Counted from the stretch's first letter, positions 9,974-21,807 are shown. The stretch is 64,000 bases of DNA from Pleurotus ostreatus/Saccharomyces cerevisiae fusant (GCA_024196135.1 JAMQCK010000048.1:62001-126000), one strand, 5' to 3'. A program made the numbers and translations. The notes: generated from the letters alone by a model not told the origin.

Positions 9974-11419
9974 ATGTCAGTCGAGGACACTTTTGCAAAA
10001 CTCTGCCGGAACGAAGAGACCATACAGTCCGCGCGTGCGTTCTACAGGCGTGCTAAAGCCCGAACGGGTCCTGGCTCTGGCTTTGATCTGGGCACCAGCG
10101 TCGCTGCTCTACCCGCCATCTGTGCTTACAAGGCGTCGCAGAGGTATTATCAATTATTTTACTGCAAGGGCTGCAGTGACTGACGACGGTTTCAACCAGT
10201 CTCAACAACGACGATGTCAGTCGTGTCGCCGCACAGGCCGCTTCGTGCATAGCGCCGAAAGACTTCGACGATGCGCTGCACAAAGTGGAAGCCGCCCTAT
10301 GCGACACGCGCCGAAGCATGACGGTGCATTCGTATCCAGACCTCGTACGGAAACACTCGGATAATATCAGGCCGTCTAGCGCGCTCTTGTCGCTGCTGGG
10401 AAAGACGGAGGAGGCATTGGAGGCTTCTGGCAAGGCGAAGAAAGCGAAGGAGAACGAGAAGATGGCGAGCATACTGTTTTGGGTGTGCAGGCAGAAGACG
10501 GTAAAGCGCACTCTCTGAAGCATCTTTTCCAGTGACACTGATGCAAATACAGGGCGAAGACATGTTCAAGCGCTCAGGCTTCTGTCGTATGCATGGCGTC
10601 GCTCCAGACACCCTGGACAAAATCGTCGAGCTGCTAGATAAGCGCGCAGCTCCGCTGGCCGAGCAGGCAGAGAAAGTGCTGAACGCTCCGCCCGCCGCAT
10701 CCCGGCCTTCTTCGCCGACTAAATCGCCCACGAAGCGCGAATTACCGCACGGCGGCTCTCCTCACAAGAAGGCCGCTCCCGTCCGCGAGCTTCCGCACGG
10801 AGGGTCACCGCACAAGAAGGCTGCTCCCGCTCGCGAACTGCCTCACGGAGGCTCACCGCACAAGAAAGCCGCCCCGATTCGCGAGCTACCTCACGGCGGC
10901 TCGCCGCATAAGCCTCAGGCGTCGCCTCGCAAGGTTCCGCCGCCGCTTCCTGCACTCTTCCCTAACTTGCCGCAACCGTCGTCCGCCGCTGAGAGCGGGA
11001 GCGATGACGAGGTCGACTTCTTGTCCCCGAGGAAGCGGAGGAAGGTCACGACGGCGGACAAGCGCGACGAGTCCCCAACGCCTGCTCGCTCTCGTGCTGA
11101 ACGGTTGCCTTCAAAGGCCGGACCCACAAAAGCTGCTGCTGAATCCGCGGACACGCATATCAGCCCTCGTCGCTCGACGAGGGTGCAAGAGATGGAGGAT
11201 ACCGTGGTGATCCAGACGAGTCCACGGAAGGCTCGCAAGGCAGTCGAGGTCCCCATGGAAGTTGACTCCGACACAAGTGAGGACGAGAAGCAGCCGCAGA
11301 TTCGCAGGCGGTTTAGGCCCGTGTTTCTGGACACGGTGCAATGGAACGCGCGCGATCCGCTCGCCGTGAAGCTGGAGCAGTCGACGAAGACGAAGCGGAA
11401 GGGACGACCAACTGCATGA
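9974..11419 (+). CDS. ORC6: Origin recognition complex subunit 6-like protein
   Basis: Three exons (9974-10143, 10200-10500, 10553-11419) give 445 residues. The first 200 residues are helical and resemble the TFIIB-like N-terminal part of Orc6: GFDLGTSVAALPAICAYKAS, followed by DDVSRVAAQAASCIAPKDF and the later ILFWVCRQKTGEDMFKRSGFC segment. Orc6 loads the MCM helicase as part of ORC. Residues from about 225 on are disordered and rich in SPxK/R sites, the full cyclin-dependent kinase consensus: SPTK twice, SPHK four times, and SPRK or SPRR several times. Four tandem 16-residue units each combine RELP (an RxL cyclin-docking form) with SPHK. The C-terminus RRRFRPVFLDTVQWNARDP looks ordered again and may be the Orc3-binding tail. 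Assignment rests on pattern, not on a search; another nuclear CDK substrate is possible. Confidence 0.68.
10736..10921 (+). repeat. Four tandem 48 bp units inside the ORC6-like gene
   Basis: The units start at 10736, 10784, 10832 and 10880 (the fourth is incomplete at its end). Each encodes RELPHGGSPHKKAAP plus a variable residue (V, A, I). Third-codon positions differ between units, so the array is not a very recent slippage product and the protein sequence has been kept. Confidence 0.95.
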
Positions 11420-11877
11420 CTTGCTACTTACAATGCTCAAAAAGTGGATCCTATTTGAGCTTGAGTCGTGTTTGAGCCACAGACTATCACCGCAGCACTG
11501 GCAAATATCATTGGATTTCGCTTTCCATTGAAGCATGTGCCAAGTGAGAGCAGTCCAATAGCCCGAGAAAAAATAGGTAAAAAGACCATACAATAACTAG
11601 CAGAGCACCGGGCTCGAATGCGATCTAGTAAGACAGTATTCCGAGCGGGGGCGTGAGCGTGAGCAGTGTCCGATGCAAGAGGATAGGGGATAAGTTATAG
11701 ACAAAGGTCGATAGCGGGGATATCATACAGAGGGGCGTGGGGGTACGACGACGTGCGGGACGCTCGGCGTACCAGCGCGAAAAGAGATGGGATGAGGAAA
11801 GCGAATGGACGGGCACGTAGGCCCAGGGGGGAAGTCAAGGCAGTCCGAGTCCGAGTCATGTAGGTAGGTATATACGC
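11420..11877. other. Intergenic between convergent genes
   Basis: This 458 bp stretch holds the 3' ends of the ORC6-like gene (plus) and the multicopper oxidase gene (minus). No coding or RNA feature was recognised. Confidence 0.5.
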
Positions 11878-14501
11878 TTACTGCTGCTGCGATTGTGGCT
11901 GGGCGTACTCCTCGGGCAGCTCGACGAGCTCGATGCCCTCGAGGAGCACCTCGACCATACCGCCGGTCGCGTGTTGCGAGAGATGGCAGTGGATGAGGTC
12001 GGGGCCGGGGTTGACGGTGCGGTCTGAGGACAATCATTAGGTACGCAGTGCAAGAAGGGCGAGGCAAGGACGTACAGCGGATGGCGAGCCATGCAAAGTC
12101 GGTGGATGCGGGGGTGTTGTAGCTGTCTGTATGAGAATGTCAGCGTCTGCGCCAACAAACGGAGACACGAAGACTTACCGCGGACGGGCGGGTTCACGAA
12201 GTTGAAGTTCTCAGGCATAGCGGCGGCAGCCTCAGCAACGCTGCTGTAGTTCCACTCGCCCTGACCCTGACCGATGACCCAAAACTGGTTGTAGTGCTTG
12301 TGCATCGGGTGCAGCGGGCTAGAAAGTCAAGTCAGTACAGCGACATAGAGCACAAAGACAAACGTACTGCTCGCCAGTGACGGTCATGATAACATCCACA
12401 ATCGTGTCGTTCGGGAGGATCGTAACACTCTTCGCGTTGATCAACGCGCTGCCCGCGAGAGGACCAGAGTTGTTCTGCATCGCCTCAGCCGCCGGCTTCC
12501 AGACGGAGGGCCAGATGAGCGGGTCACCCTCCTCGTACAGCGGGCCCTGAAGACCGGTGTTGTTCGCAGCCCACGTCGTCGAGTTGGGGCGGGACATGCC
12601 GAGGACGACCATGGTGATGTTGCCGTCGGCCTCAGTCAAAGGTGGGTTGGCAGGGAACGGCGGCGCGTCGACCCAGGGGTCGAGCTCCGTGGTGAGCGTC
12701 TTTGCGGTGTTGTTGCGGCCAACGGGGGCACCGGTGTAGTCCATGGAGGCGGCAGACGTCGGGAGCGCGGGGTAGCCGGTAGCGGGAGCAACGAAAGTGT
12801 TCTTGGTCGAGGTGTTGATCGTGGAGTTGCTAGAGTACTGGAGAACACCGTAGCCGGTGATGACCTGGGGAACGACGTTCGCGGCAGCGCGGATGGTGTA
12901 CGCGGCACCGGCATCCTTGTCGAGCTTGACCAGGACCTGGTAGCGGACGCCAGATGGGACGCTGACCATGTCGAAGGGCCGGGTCGTGTTGACATATTGA
13001 CCGTCGATAGCGTAAACGTAGAGAGGGTGCTCGTCGATGGAGAACTTCATCTCCCAGAGACCGCCGGTGTTGACGATACCGAAGGACGCCCAGGTGCCGT
13101 TGGTCGGGTCGACCTCGAGGGTGTAGAGCTGACGGTCAACGCCTACAAGAGGTCAGAAGGCTTTCTAGTCTGCATGCAAGATGCACTGACTGGTCGCGTT
13201 GCAAGTGTTCCAGGTATCCTCGGGGATGGCGCTCATGTCGGCATCCTGCGCGAAGCCCTTGGACGGCGGGTTGACAATAGGGTTGGTGACAGCCAGGCAG
13301 CTGAAGGAACGTATGAGTAGGTCACTTCGGACGCAGCGAAGAGCACAAACCCCTTCGCTGTGATGTTGCCGAAGCCGCGAGCGTCGCCGATCTTCTTCAA
13401 CTCCTCCATAGGAGGGCAGACCATGGATCCGCGGCCGTTGATGAGGACGGAGTCGACACAACTATCGAGAGGTTAGCCGACCCAAGGATAGCTTGCTTGG
13501 AAGACGTACAGAGGCTCGACGTTAGCGGTCTCCCAGATCTCGTTGACCTCTTCCGAGGTGCGGTGACGCCAGTCCATGACAGTGAAGACGTGGGTGTTCG
13601 CCTCAGCGGCGATCATTGCGTTAACATCCTCGTCATTCCCGCCAGCGAGCGCGGCCAGTTGCGAGAACGGGCGCTCAACTTCCGCCTTAGGGCTACGGAA
13701 GGGAGTTAGCACAGACGGCGAAAGTGCCTCAATGGAAGGTACACACCGGATGAAGATCGGGAATACGAGACCATCGTCCTGCTGCTGCTCTGTGGAGGGT
13801 CAGATCGAGCGGATGACGAGGATGATGGCGGCATACTCTGGTGTGCATGGCCCTGGAAGAGACCGTACTGGTGGGCGTTCCAGCGGTAGGTGAAGTTGCC
13901 ACCGGGCTGGATGAGCTTCTGGGAGACACCAGGGACCTGCAATATGATGTTAGACGCGGTGCCGCAAAAGAGGGAAGGGGACGTACACCGTCGGACCAGG
14001 GAGTGCCCTGCTGGTCGATGCCGTGGAAGTGGATGGTGATGCCCTCGGTCGTGTTCGCGAAGACGTTCATCTGTCGGGTGTCAGTACGATACCGTACGCC
14101 ACGAGCTACATTCCACGCACCTCAACGTCGTCGCCTTGGTCAAGGTAAAGAGTCTTGGCGGGGAATTCGCCGTTGATGAGGTAGACCATGCTATGGCCGC
14201 GTCAGAAACTCAACTGCCGGGCGCGTGCTGAGATCACTCACCGGTCCTTGCCACCATCGGGGTTGGTGATGCCCTCGGAGACGACAACATCGTAGTAGAC
14301 GGTCTTGCCAGTGTCGGTGGGGACAGGATTGCCCTCAGCATGATTTGACCCAAAGAGGTCAATGCTGGCGGACACATCCAAGTCGAGGTCAAGGAGAGCG
14401 CGGCGCGATGCTTGTTCGCCGTGGTAGAAGGTCGCGCGCCGTGAATGGCGCGCGAGACCGAGGGAAGAAATGGACAGTAAGGGAAGGAGTGACAGCCTCA
14501 T
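11878..14501 (-). CDS. Secreted laccase-like multicopper oxidase
   Basis: Twelve exons (14242-14501, 14121-14190, 13987-14070, 13837-13936, 13747-13789, 13510-13692, 13351-13461, 13191-13300, 12368-13142, 12179-12318, 12076-12126, 11878-12023) give 552 residues. A hydrophobic signal peptide follows MRLSLLPLLSISSLG. The copper motifs are HFHGIDQ (His 124, 126), GHAHQ (His 168, 170), HPMHKH (His 444, 447, 449) and HCHLSQHATGGM (His 516, 518, 522, possible axial Met 527). All ten His ligands are therefore present. The flanks differ from classical white-rot laccases: HFHG instead of HWHG, no WYHSH, and HKH instead of HLH. The HKH form recalls the pigment-type oxidases of the Abr1 group. Such enzymes oxidise phenols or dihydroxynaphthalene using O2. 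There are many N-x-S/T glycosylation sites in the middle domain. A ferroxidase role is less likely because no transmembrane segment follows. Confidence 0.93.
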
Positions 14502-15670
14502 AGCTGCTCAGTGGGAGTCGTCCACGTAACGAGTCGTGAACGGGGAAACGGGTGAGAGAATGGCGGGAGTTGGCTCCTGGTCGTGGATTAAGAGTGAGAG
14601 GGAAGATGAAGTCGAGAAGCACGGGCAGGGTCGTGTCTTGTAGCGCCCGTGGCAGTGCCAAATATTACGCGCCCGAAACGCCCCATTTAATTTGGCGCCT
14701 CGACCTTCCGGCGACGGCGGCAGGCATTCTAGGCTCGCGTGCGGCGGTGATGGTGGAGCGGAGATGCAGCGTGTATCAGGGTTGACGGAGTTCTTGGAAG
14801 GCCTGGGGCTCGGTCCATCGAAAAGCCAGACTTGGCGGTCACCATTTCCGGAGGCGACCAGCATATCTCTTGGGTATCTTAGCGGCCTTCCTGCGCCCGT
14901 ACCACGGTTGCCCCTAGCGACTTCGTCGAGGAGGGCGCGCAGCTGTAGGCGCCCCGAGGCGCACTCGACCCGGAGTTTTCTTGCTGGGCCCGCCAGCGGA
15001 AAGTTCGATGAAGTCGGGGGCTCGAGGAGGACGCACCTCGATCTCAAAACCCTGGGAGGTCTTTCTTCACGCGCGTGCAGCGGTTAGGGATCTCCTACTG
15101 CAACAAGTCGTCCAGCTTGCAGGCGATGCGTACATTGTTTGAAGTATTCATTGCAGGAGGACTAGGCTGAGATACGAGTAGACAACGGGTAGATGCGTCG
15201 GCAATGGCATACTCGAACCTCATGGTGGCGTCCTTGGGCCTTTGAGCGCTATGAAGCGCAAGCGCCTATCCCAATCTAGCGAGCAGCGGCCGAGTTGGCC
15301 TCTGTCTGAAAAGGAGAAATGGTAATTGGCCTGCGAAAGGGAACTGAAATCATGGTGGTGGTCAACAGGAAACGTGTTGTGCGGACGGCGGGCTGCCACA
15401 TGGATGGCTCGGCAATATCCGACGGGCCCCGTCCTCGCCTTCTTGCGAGCGTTGACTGGAACAACTTGCTTCTCTTGTGGTGACTGAGATGACCATAGAG
15501 CTCCTCATGACACGGCATATACTCGCTACTGGTTATGCAGGCCTGTATCCATAGTCCATACAATTCAGCAAGCAGCAGGTAACCCGTTACAGGCCATGAG
15601 TGTACACAAGACATCTACAACAAGCTTAACCAATTGTGACTCAAGATACAACGCCCTTGCTCCCAAGGGC
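14502..15670. other. Promoter region of the multicopper oxidase gene
   Basis: This 1.17 kb region lies upstream of the oxidase start (minus strand) and downstream of the S41 peptidase gene's stop. It carries overlapping open frames on both strands with no recognisable product. No confident TATA element, metal-responsive or xenobiotic element was assigned. Confidence 0.5.
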
Positions 15671-18393
15671 TCAGAACACCGACGCTGCCACCGCAGCCCA
15701 AATGGCCTCCGGCTTGTTCACACTTGAAACAGACAATCAGCTCGCTGCTCTCCACGCCACGGGGAAGTACTTACATGTCCTTCGTCAGCGGCAAGTTCAC
15801 GTCCGCTGGACGATCCTGCCACTCTGTGAAAGAAGTCAGCGAGGGTACTCGGGGAGCTGTGCCCGGTAGAAGACGCACCTTCGGGTTCATTGGGGTTGTC
15901 GATGCCATAGCCAAGGCGCCAAGTTACGCCCTGGTAGCCGTTGACGAGCCTGTCAATCATGTCAGTCCCTGTTCGCGCAGACCGTTTTTGCAGCTTGGCA
16001 AGACGTACAAGTCGGGCGGAGCAGCCGGATGGTCCTTCAGGTGCGCGGTCTTGACCTCGGAGTCGACAGACGCGAACGAGGTCGACTGCCCGCCGACAAC
16101 GCCGCAGTACTGCTGCTGCGTGTCTGCCTTCCCGCCAACGACGACGGTCTTCGCGCCCTCGAGCTTGGCCATGGTGACCTACGCGAGTGTGTTAGCTTCG
16201 ATGTCTGGCAGGCTACGTAGATGATAAGTTACCGAGAACAGCGAGCATGAACTCGCGCAGCGCCCGTTGGACACGATGGCGACCTTCGTCGGGTCGAACA
16301 GCGCCTCCCCGGGTACGGTGTCCAGGAAGCCCTCAGGCTGACACTCATTCCCGAGCGTCTGACTGAACAAATCATCGTGTCCGTTGATCTTCTTCTCGAC
16401 AGGCGGCTCGAGCCAGTCCTCCTTCGCGTCGAAGAACTCGTTGTCGAGGCCGCGCCACTATACATTCGTCAGTCAAGTGCCTGCTATGGGTACACGCGGG
16501 AGGCGACAACGCACGTTGAGCGGGTTGTAGAGCAGGTTGAGGCTGGGGTCGGAACCATTGGTGACGATCCAGTCGACGATGGCCTGCGCAAGGGGTTGGG
16601 CGCGGGTAGTGGTGTTCAGACCCGCTTGCGGCTCAGTCGTGCTCTTCGGGCCAGCGATCTGCGAAGGGTCATCGAAAGATCTTGTAGTGTAAGCGCACAC
16701 AACTCACAATACGATGGAGCCAATGAGCAGCGCAGACATAACCACCGCCGTTGTTGTACTGCACGACGATCATCAGCACGCTCAACCGCTCCTTGCCATC
16801 ATACAACACTCACCACATCCACAATCAACTTCGTCGCCCCCGCCGACTTCAACCCCGTCAGCCCCGTCAACATACTCTCCAAAAACTGGTCATAGCTCCC
16901 CGCCGAAAAGCTCCCCAGCGCCATCACCCCCGTCTCCCCATCCAGCATATAATACTGCGCCACGCTATAGCTGCCGTCCAGCGGGCTGCCCGTCGGCTGC
17001 AGCTCCTCCGGCAGCACCGCGTCCACCGCGCGCACCTCGTCGACGATGGCGTTGATCATGTGCTTCGGGCCGGTCTGCTTCTTCTTGGTCGCTGCGCTGG
17101 GCGCGAGGTCGGCGTAGTAGTCGACGCCGTTGGTGTCGCTCTGCGCGAGGCAGTTGCCGGAGAAGTAGGACGCGCCGTCGGTGAAGGAGGCGGTGGAGGA
17201 GCCGATGCGGGAGCGGTAGGGGATCTGGAAGACCGTCAGAGGGGCTCGCGAGGATCAAAGCCGGAGATGGACGCACGGTAACATCCACAGGGTCCGTCGC
17301 GTTCTCCTTCAGGACGGTGAGAGTGACCTCGTCGGACAGCGGCAAGGACTGCTGCGCGAACTGGCCAAAGATGTACGTCCAGGCGCTCGCGTTGCGCTGG
17401 TAGCTGGAGAAGAACGCGTTTTGGCGGGTCGTGTGGGCCTGGTAGCTGCCGGCGATAGCTGCGTTCGCCTCCACGGCATCCCAGGGGTCCTTGCCGTCGA
17501 TGGCGACGACTTGAGCGCCGGAAAACTATGGAACGTAAGACGAAGTCTTATAGAGCGAAGCAAGCATGTTGCTCACCTCCTCAAGGGTGCCGTTAACGGC
17601 CTCCTGCCAGGCGTCAATTTGATCGGCGAACTCCAGGGAGGCGACGGAGAACGCCTCGGGAGCGATGTGGACGTTCTGCTTGCCCTCGCCGTCCGTCAAG
17701 AGCACAAGCGGGGTAGGGAGGTAGTTGACGAAGGCGGCTGTAGAAAGAGGGTGTGATTGGGTTTACATTTGTGTGCTGATCGAAGTTACTCACAATCCTA
17801 CAAGACGAAGATCAGCACAGGCGGAGATGAGGGTATACAAGTGTGAGACGCACGAAGCAGTAATTGCGCCAAACGCAATGACCGTCCTGCAGGCGAGCTA
17901 CGGCTTGCTGAACCGCGATGTGCAGATCGTAGTCCGACGCATAATCGGTTCCATGGATCTTGGCAAGGTCCGCAAGGACATCCTCATGCACGTCCTCCGC
18001 GTACGGCTCCGGGGCTTGAATCTGATAGTTGGTAGAGGCGTCTGATGGAGGGTCAGCATGATGGCGCCTCAAGATGATTGTGGCGCGTACGGAAGGTAGA
18101 GAGGGTCTTGTTCACGACCTCAATGATCTGTGTAGCTGAATGAGTACGCGATCGGAACGTAGATAGGTGTAGCCTCACGTTATCCTTGTGCGTCGTGTTG
18201 AGCGCAAATGAGGTGTAGCAAGCGCGGACGTCGGCCGGCGCAACCCATTTCTTCCCTATAGCGCGAAGTCAACAACCCACATTCAATCTCGAGGGACGCA
18301 GTCGCACTCACCGGCGATCGTCGCGCAGGGGTCCTGAGCGACTGCGGCCGAGGCGACGGCAAGCGCCACGATCGAAGCACTGAGGGAGCGCAT
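15671..18393 (-). CDS. Secreted S41-family (tail-specific protease-like) peptidase
   Basis: Fifteen exons were traced (first 18312-18393, then 18179-18255, 18091-18127, 17854-18041, 17794-17797, 17577-17737, 17277-17525, 16814-17224, 16708-16758, 16515-16658, 16233-16457, 16009-16178, 15879-15949, 15775-15823, 15671-15722), giving 656 residues. A signal peptide follows MRSLSASIVALAVASAAVAQ. The N-terminal cap includes ACYTSFALN and LRDGH-like ARLQDGHCVW. The S41 core includes DVYNNGGGYVC, corresponding to the family's D-x-x-x-N-G-G-G strand, and KVAIVSNGRCASSCSLFS, where Ser 537 or 538 is the likely nucleophile. Fungal relatives of this type occur in ribosomally made peptide clusters, but also as stand-alone secreted proteins; no precursor peptide gene was recognised here. 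Exon 5 is only 4 nt long and is needed to keep the frame. Confidence 0.85.
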
Positions 18394-19153
18394 TGTAGGA
18401 TTTCGCAAGGAGCGGAAGGTATAAAAACGAGGGAAGGAAGGCACCCAGAAGGCCTGAGGGCGAGGAAAGTCCGGCGCGGGCTTCGTGCAGCGTGAGCCGT
18501 GCGGCGCGGGAGCGGGGCGGGACACGCACCTGGGAAAACTGCCCGGAGACAGGTATAAGGGCCTGTCAGAGCACGAGCGAGGGCGTGCTGGCTGCCGCGG
18601 GGACGGGGGAGCACGGGCGCGCAAGGGCCGCGCTTTATAACCCGCGCGCCTGGCGCGCCGCATGTGAGCTGCTTCGGGTGATCAGTGCGGGGGATCGCGT
18701 CACATCATGGGCCGTCGTGTGGGCGACCGCAAGATGGCTGGCTCGCGGAAGCTTGGCGTTCCATTGTATTCGCTTATGGAGGGTCGCACCTGCGGGCATG
18801 ATACTCTTCGAGAGATAGCAGTGTCCTTGCAACCTTGGTGAAGGTCCTTAAGCTCTGCAGATGGCCTTCGAGGAACCGAAAGAGGGTGCAGGTATGACAG
18901 GAAGTACGTGTGCTCGCAAGATTCGTTCGTTTATTCGCGACAGTGGCCGTAAAGGTCAGGAACAGAAGTCAACGACGCGACATGCGGAGGGTTATCACAC
19001 TCGCCACGTGCGCACGATAACATGCCGACTTCCCGGACCGGAGCGATCCTTGTCTTCTGCAATGGTCTAAGTCACTCGCCTTGCTTGAGCTTGTACGGCG
19101 AATAATGATATGCATATTCCACGAAGTCAAAACAGAACTTAAATACGGTATAT
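18394..19153. other. Promoter region of the S41 peptidase gene
   Basis: This 760 bp region is upstream of the S41 gene and downstream of the aldo-keto reductase stop, both on the minus strand. On the minus strand a TATAAA reads at about 18637-18642, 245 bp before the S41 start. The rest shows nothing recognisable. Confidence 0.45.
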
Positions 19154-20187
19154 TCACGAGAAGAGGGCTTCCTCCACGGCCGCGATGCGCTCCTTCACTT
19201 CGTCGGACGAAAAGTCCAACTTCTCCACCTCTAGATCCTCCCGCATATGCTGTTCGTTCGTCGTGCCAGTCAGAGGCGTTATGCCATTCGACTGCGCGAT
19301 CTTGAACAACACCTGCGCCGGCGTACATCCCACCAACTCGGCGATCTCTTGCAAATACGGATGCGCAAGCAACGACGGCGACCCAGTCAGCGTCCAGAAC
19401 GACCTGCGCTCCAGTCAGCCTCCTCCTTTCCCCCACCAAGAACCCACTCACTGATACTGAATCCCCCTCTCCTGGCAATAGCGCACCACCTCCCGATCGA
19501 ACCCAATCCCCTCATGCCACCGATTCTGCACCACCTGCGTCCGCCGCCCCGCGTCCTCGAGCGCCTGCAGAACCGCGACGTTGTACACATTGCTGATCCC
19601 GATGCACCCGACGTGCCCCGCGTCCTGCAGCGCCATGAGCGTCGCCCACGCCTCGAGGGTGGCGCGCATGGTCGGCAAGGGCGAGTGGAGGATGTAGCTG
19701 TCGAGGTAGGTTGTGCGGAGGTTCTTGAGGGACTGATGGAAGGAGGCGCGGACTTGCTTGGGGACGGGGTCTTGCGGGGAGTAGGGGATGAATTTGGCTG
19801 GGTCTTGGCCGGCGATGCAGGTGAATCTGGACGAGGGAGGGTAAGCGCGGAGTGTGGGGCAAGCGCTCAGTGACGCACTTCGTCTGCAGGAATATATCCT
19901 CTCGCTCAAGCCCATGCTCATAATACAGCGTCTGCAGTGCCTGTCCTACAAGATCCTCGCTGCGTGGGGTGGTGTAAGAGCGAGACACGGAGTGAAGCAA
20001 GCTTCACTTACCGATAATGCTTGAGCTGGCATGCTGAGCTTCATTAGGTATGATCGACTGGCTCGCGCTTGCATGAATGCGGACCAGTATCTATCGCCCT
20101 AAACCCCTGCAGAACCGCCGCGACGACAAGCTGCGCCGTCCGATCCTTCTTCCACGCCGTCCCGTAAATCATCCGCGCCGTGGTCAT
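19154..20187 (-). CDS. Aldo-keto reductase family oxidoreductase
   Basis: Five exons (20085-20187, 20012-20033, 19879-19959, 19452-19826, 19154-19403) give 276 residues, slightly short for the family. The catalytic tetrad is complete: Asp 33 in FRAIDTACQ, Tyr 41 in LKHYREDLVG, Lys 69 in FLQTKFT and His 116 in SYILHSPL. CIGISNVYNVAVLQAL and VVQNRWH are the usual strand 6-7 region. Members reduce carbonyl compounds with NADPH in the cytosol. The 22 nt second exon is supported because it supplies precisely the QLKHYR segment between two conserved blocks. The ATG at 20187 gives MTTARMIYGTAWKKDRTA, the typical fungal start; an in-frame extension to 20460 exists but looks non-coding. Substrate is unknown. 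Confidence 0.9.
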
Positions 20188-20789
20188 CGCACCGAAGAAA
20201 TCCTGGTCGAGCCGATGGATTGCGATACGACGAAGACCCAGGTATATGGTCGCCGAAGCCAGCACAAGATTATGTCGGTCGCCAAAGACTATATGGTCAA
20301 GAGAAACGTCCAAACGCCCGCCATTCGTCCCCGCGAACAGCGGCCCAGCCCAGTCGCAACGGCGGTGCAAGTAGCGATGATTCAGTGACGTCAGGCCTTG
20401 TTGCTGAGAAGCGGAACCAATTCCCGGGCCGGATGCCCGTCCGTTCAACGTCGACGGCAATCTCCGTATTGTCTCCGTCTTCGAACTTTCATGTCGGCGA
20501 CACGATACCTGCGCGATTCACTGCTATACACTTACGAGAAGTGTGAATACTCGATGAGGATGGGGACCTCCTCAGTCGACCTATCCGTTGCTAGGGCACG
20601 AAGGCTAGCGGGGGAGGGTAAGGTGTGCAATAACTGGGATGCACGATCCGCATTCTAAAGTCGGCGCGCGCGAGATCTGGCTGAGTACTACCCTTAAATA
20701 CGGCAATGCGCCTTCCTAAGGCTCCTAACTTATCTCGTTGCGCGAGCGAGCTCCTGCATAAGCCCTCTGACCCCGACGGACATCTCATC
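20188..20789. promoter_or_regulatory. Divergent intergenic region, aldo-keto reductase / array gene A
   Basis: 602 bp separate the ATGs of two divergent genes, so both promoters must be here. No specific site was recognised. The overlapping plus-strand frames from 20077 to 20546 run partly antisense to the reductase and are judged non-coding. Confidence 0.5.
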
Positions 20790-21807
20790 ATGGCCCGCTC
20801 GAAGTTTGTCTGGCGGTGCGTTTCCTTTTGGGCTTGTTTGCTGAAACGCAGCTGACCCAACACTCAGATGCTCTCAGCCGGGATGCCCTAATCCCAATTA
20901 CCCGAGACGCTTCAAACCATCCGACTGCCAATCGTCCAAGGGCCCCGCCGCGATAAAATCCATGAGGCATGGATACAAGTACCACTGCAAGAAGGTCACT
21001 GTCCCGTGGAAAGGTGAGAATGCCCTCTTTCTCATCACTCATCATACTCAACGATCCACAGGCGGCGCGCAGATTATCGTGCGCAACTCCGAAGGATATT
21101 TCGAGTGCCCCTGCGGCGCGAAGCCACACGCCCGGCGACACAGCAAGCGCATGCGTAGACTCTGCGAGCGAAATCCACACCCTCCTCCAGATGCTGTCGG
21201 CATCAGTCCTGACACCGATACTGAGGACGATCAGAGCGACACCGACAACGACGGTGAAGACGACTTCGGGGGATCGGGCGACGGAGACGCGTCAGGCAAC
21301 CGCGTTATCGAGATATCTAGCAGTCCCCCGCCCGCGTCTTACCGCACAACAAGACGCTCCGCACGCTCGGTTTCTTCTACGTCCACGCGCGTTGACGTCT
21401 CTGTTGGACCTTTAGGCTCCGCCTACACGAATACCAATGACGCGCAGGGTTCATGCTCGGTGCGCGACCCCAGCCTTCGCTGCAATCCTTCTCGCTGACC
21501 TTTACATACAATTCAGACGTCTACGGTGACCATGCGAAAGCGCAAGCGCTCTCCGGCACGTAATGTGCCCGAAGAGGTACGTGTTTGTACCGATGACTTT
21601 GCCAACTGTTCGCGCTAACGCCCCTCTGCCTCTAAGACCTCTGACTCCGGTGAGGACGATCCTGAAATTATTGCCTTGGAGGCAGAGCTTGAGGAGGTAC
21701 GCTGCTGCTCGGCACGCCCGGCTTGGCCGTACTAACGAATTCCATTCCAGCGACGCGAGGCCCGTCGGAGAAGACTGCGTCGTAAACTCGCCCGCTACGA
21801 CAGGTAG
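20790..21807 (+). CDS. Tandem array protein A: two-site putative zinc protein with coiled-coil tail
   Basis: No known family was recognised. Six exons give about 249 residues. The first site is WRCSQPGCPNP with a following RHGYKYH, that is C-x4-C-x27-H-x4-H. The second is FECPCGAKPH...RRLCERNPH, that is C-x-C-x4-H-x11-C-x4-H. An acidic linker (DTDTEDDQSDTDNDGEDD) leads to VIEISSSPPP, which resembles a SUMO-interaction motif. RKRKRSPAR is a likely nuclear localisation signal. The C-terminus (IIALEAELEERREARRRR) is a short charged helix. Introns: first after the TGG CG of WR (phase 2), second after WKG (phase 1), as in the other copies. It is closest to copy C (both have KSMRHGxKYH and VPWKG). 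A nuclear DNA- or protein-binding role is inferred only. Confidence 0.82.

Noticed and set aside
15671..18393. A ribosomally synthesised peptide cluster around the S41 peptidase
   Set aside because: No repeat-containing precursor peptide, DUF3328-type oxidase or methyltransferase gene was found nearby; neighbours are an oxidase and a reductase with ordinary features.
19247..19873. 208-codon plus-strand frame across the aldo-keto reductase locus
   Set aside because: It is antisense to catalytic exons of the reductase and has low-complexity Arg/Val/Gly composition typical of a GC shadow.
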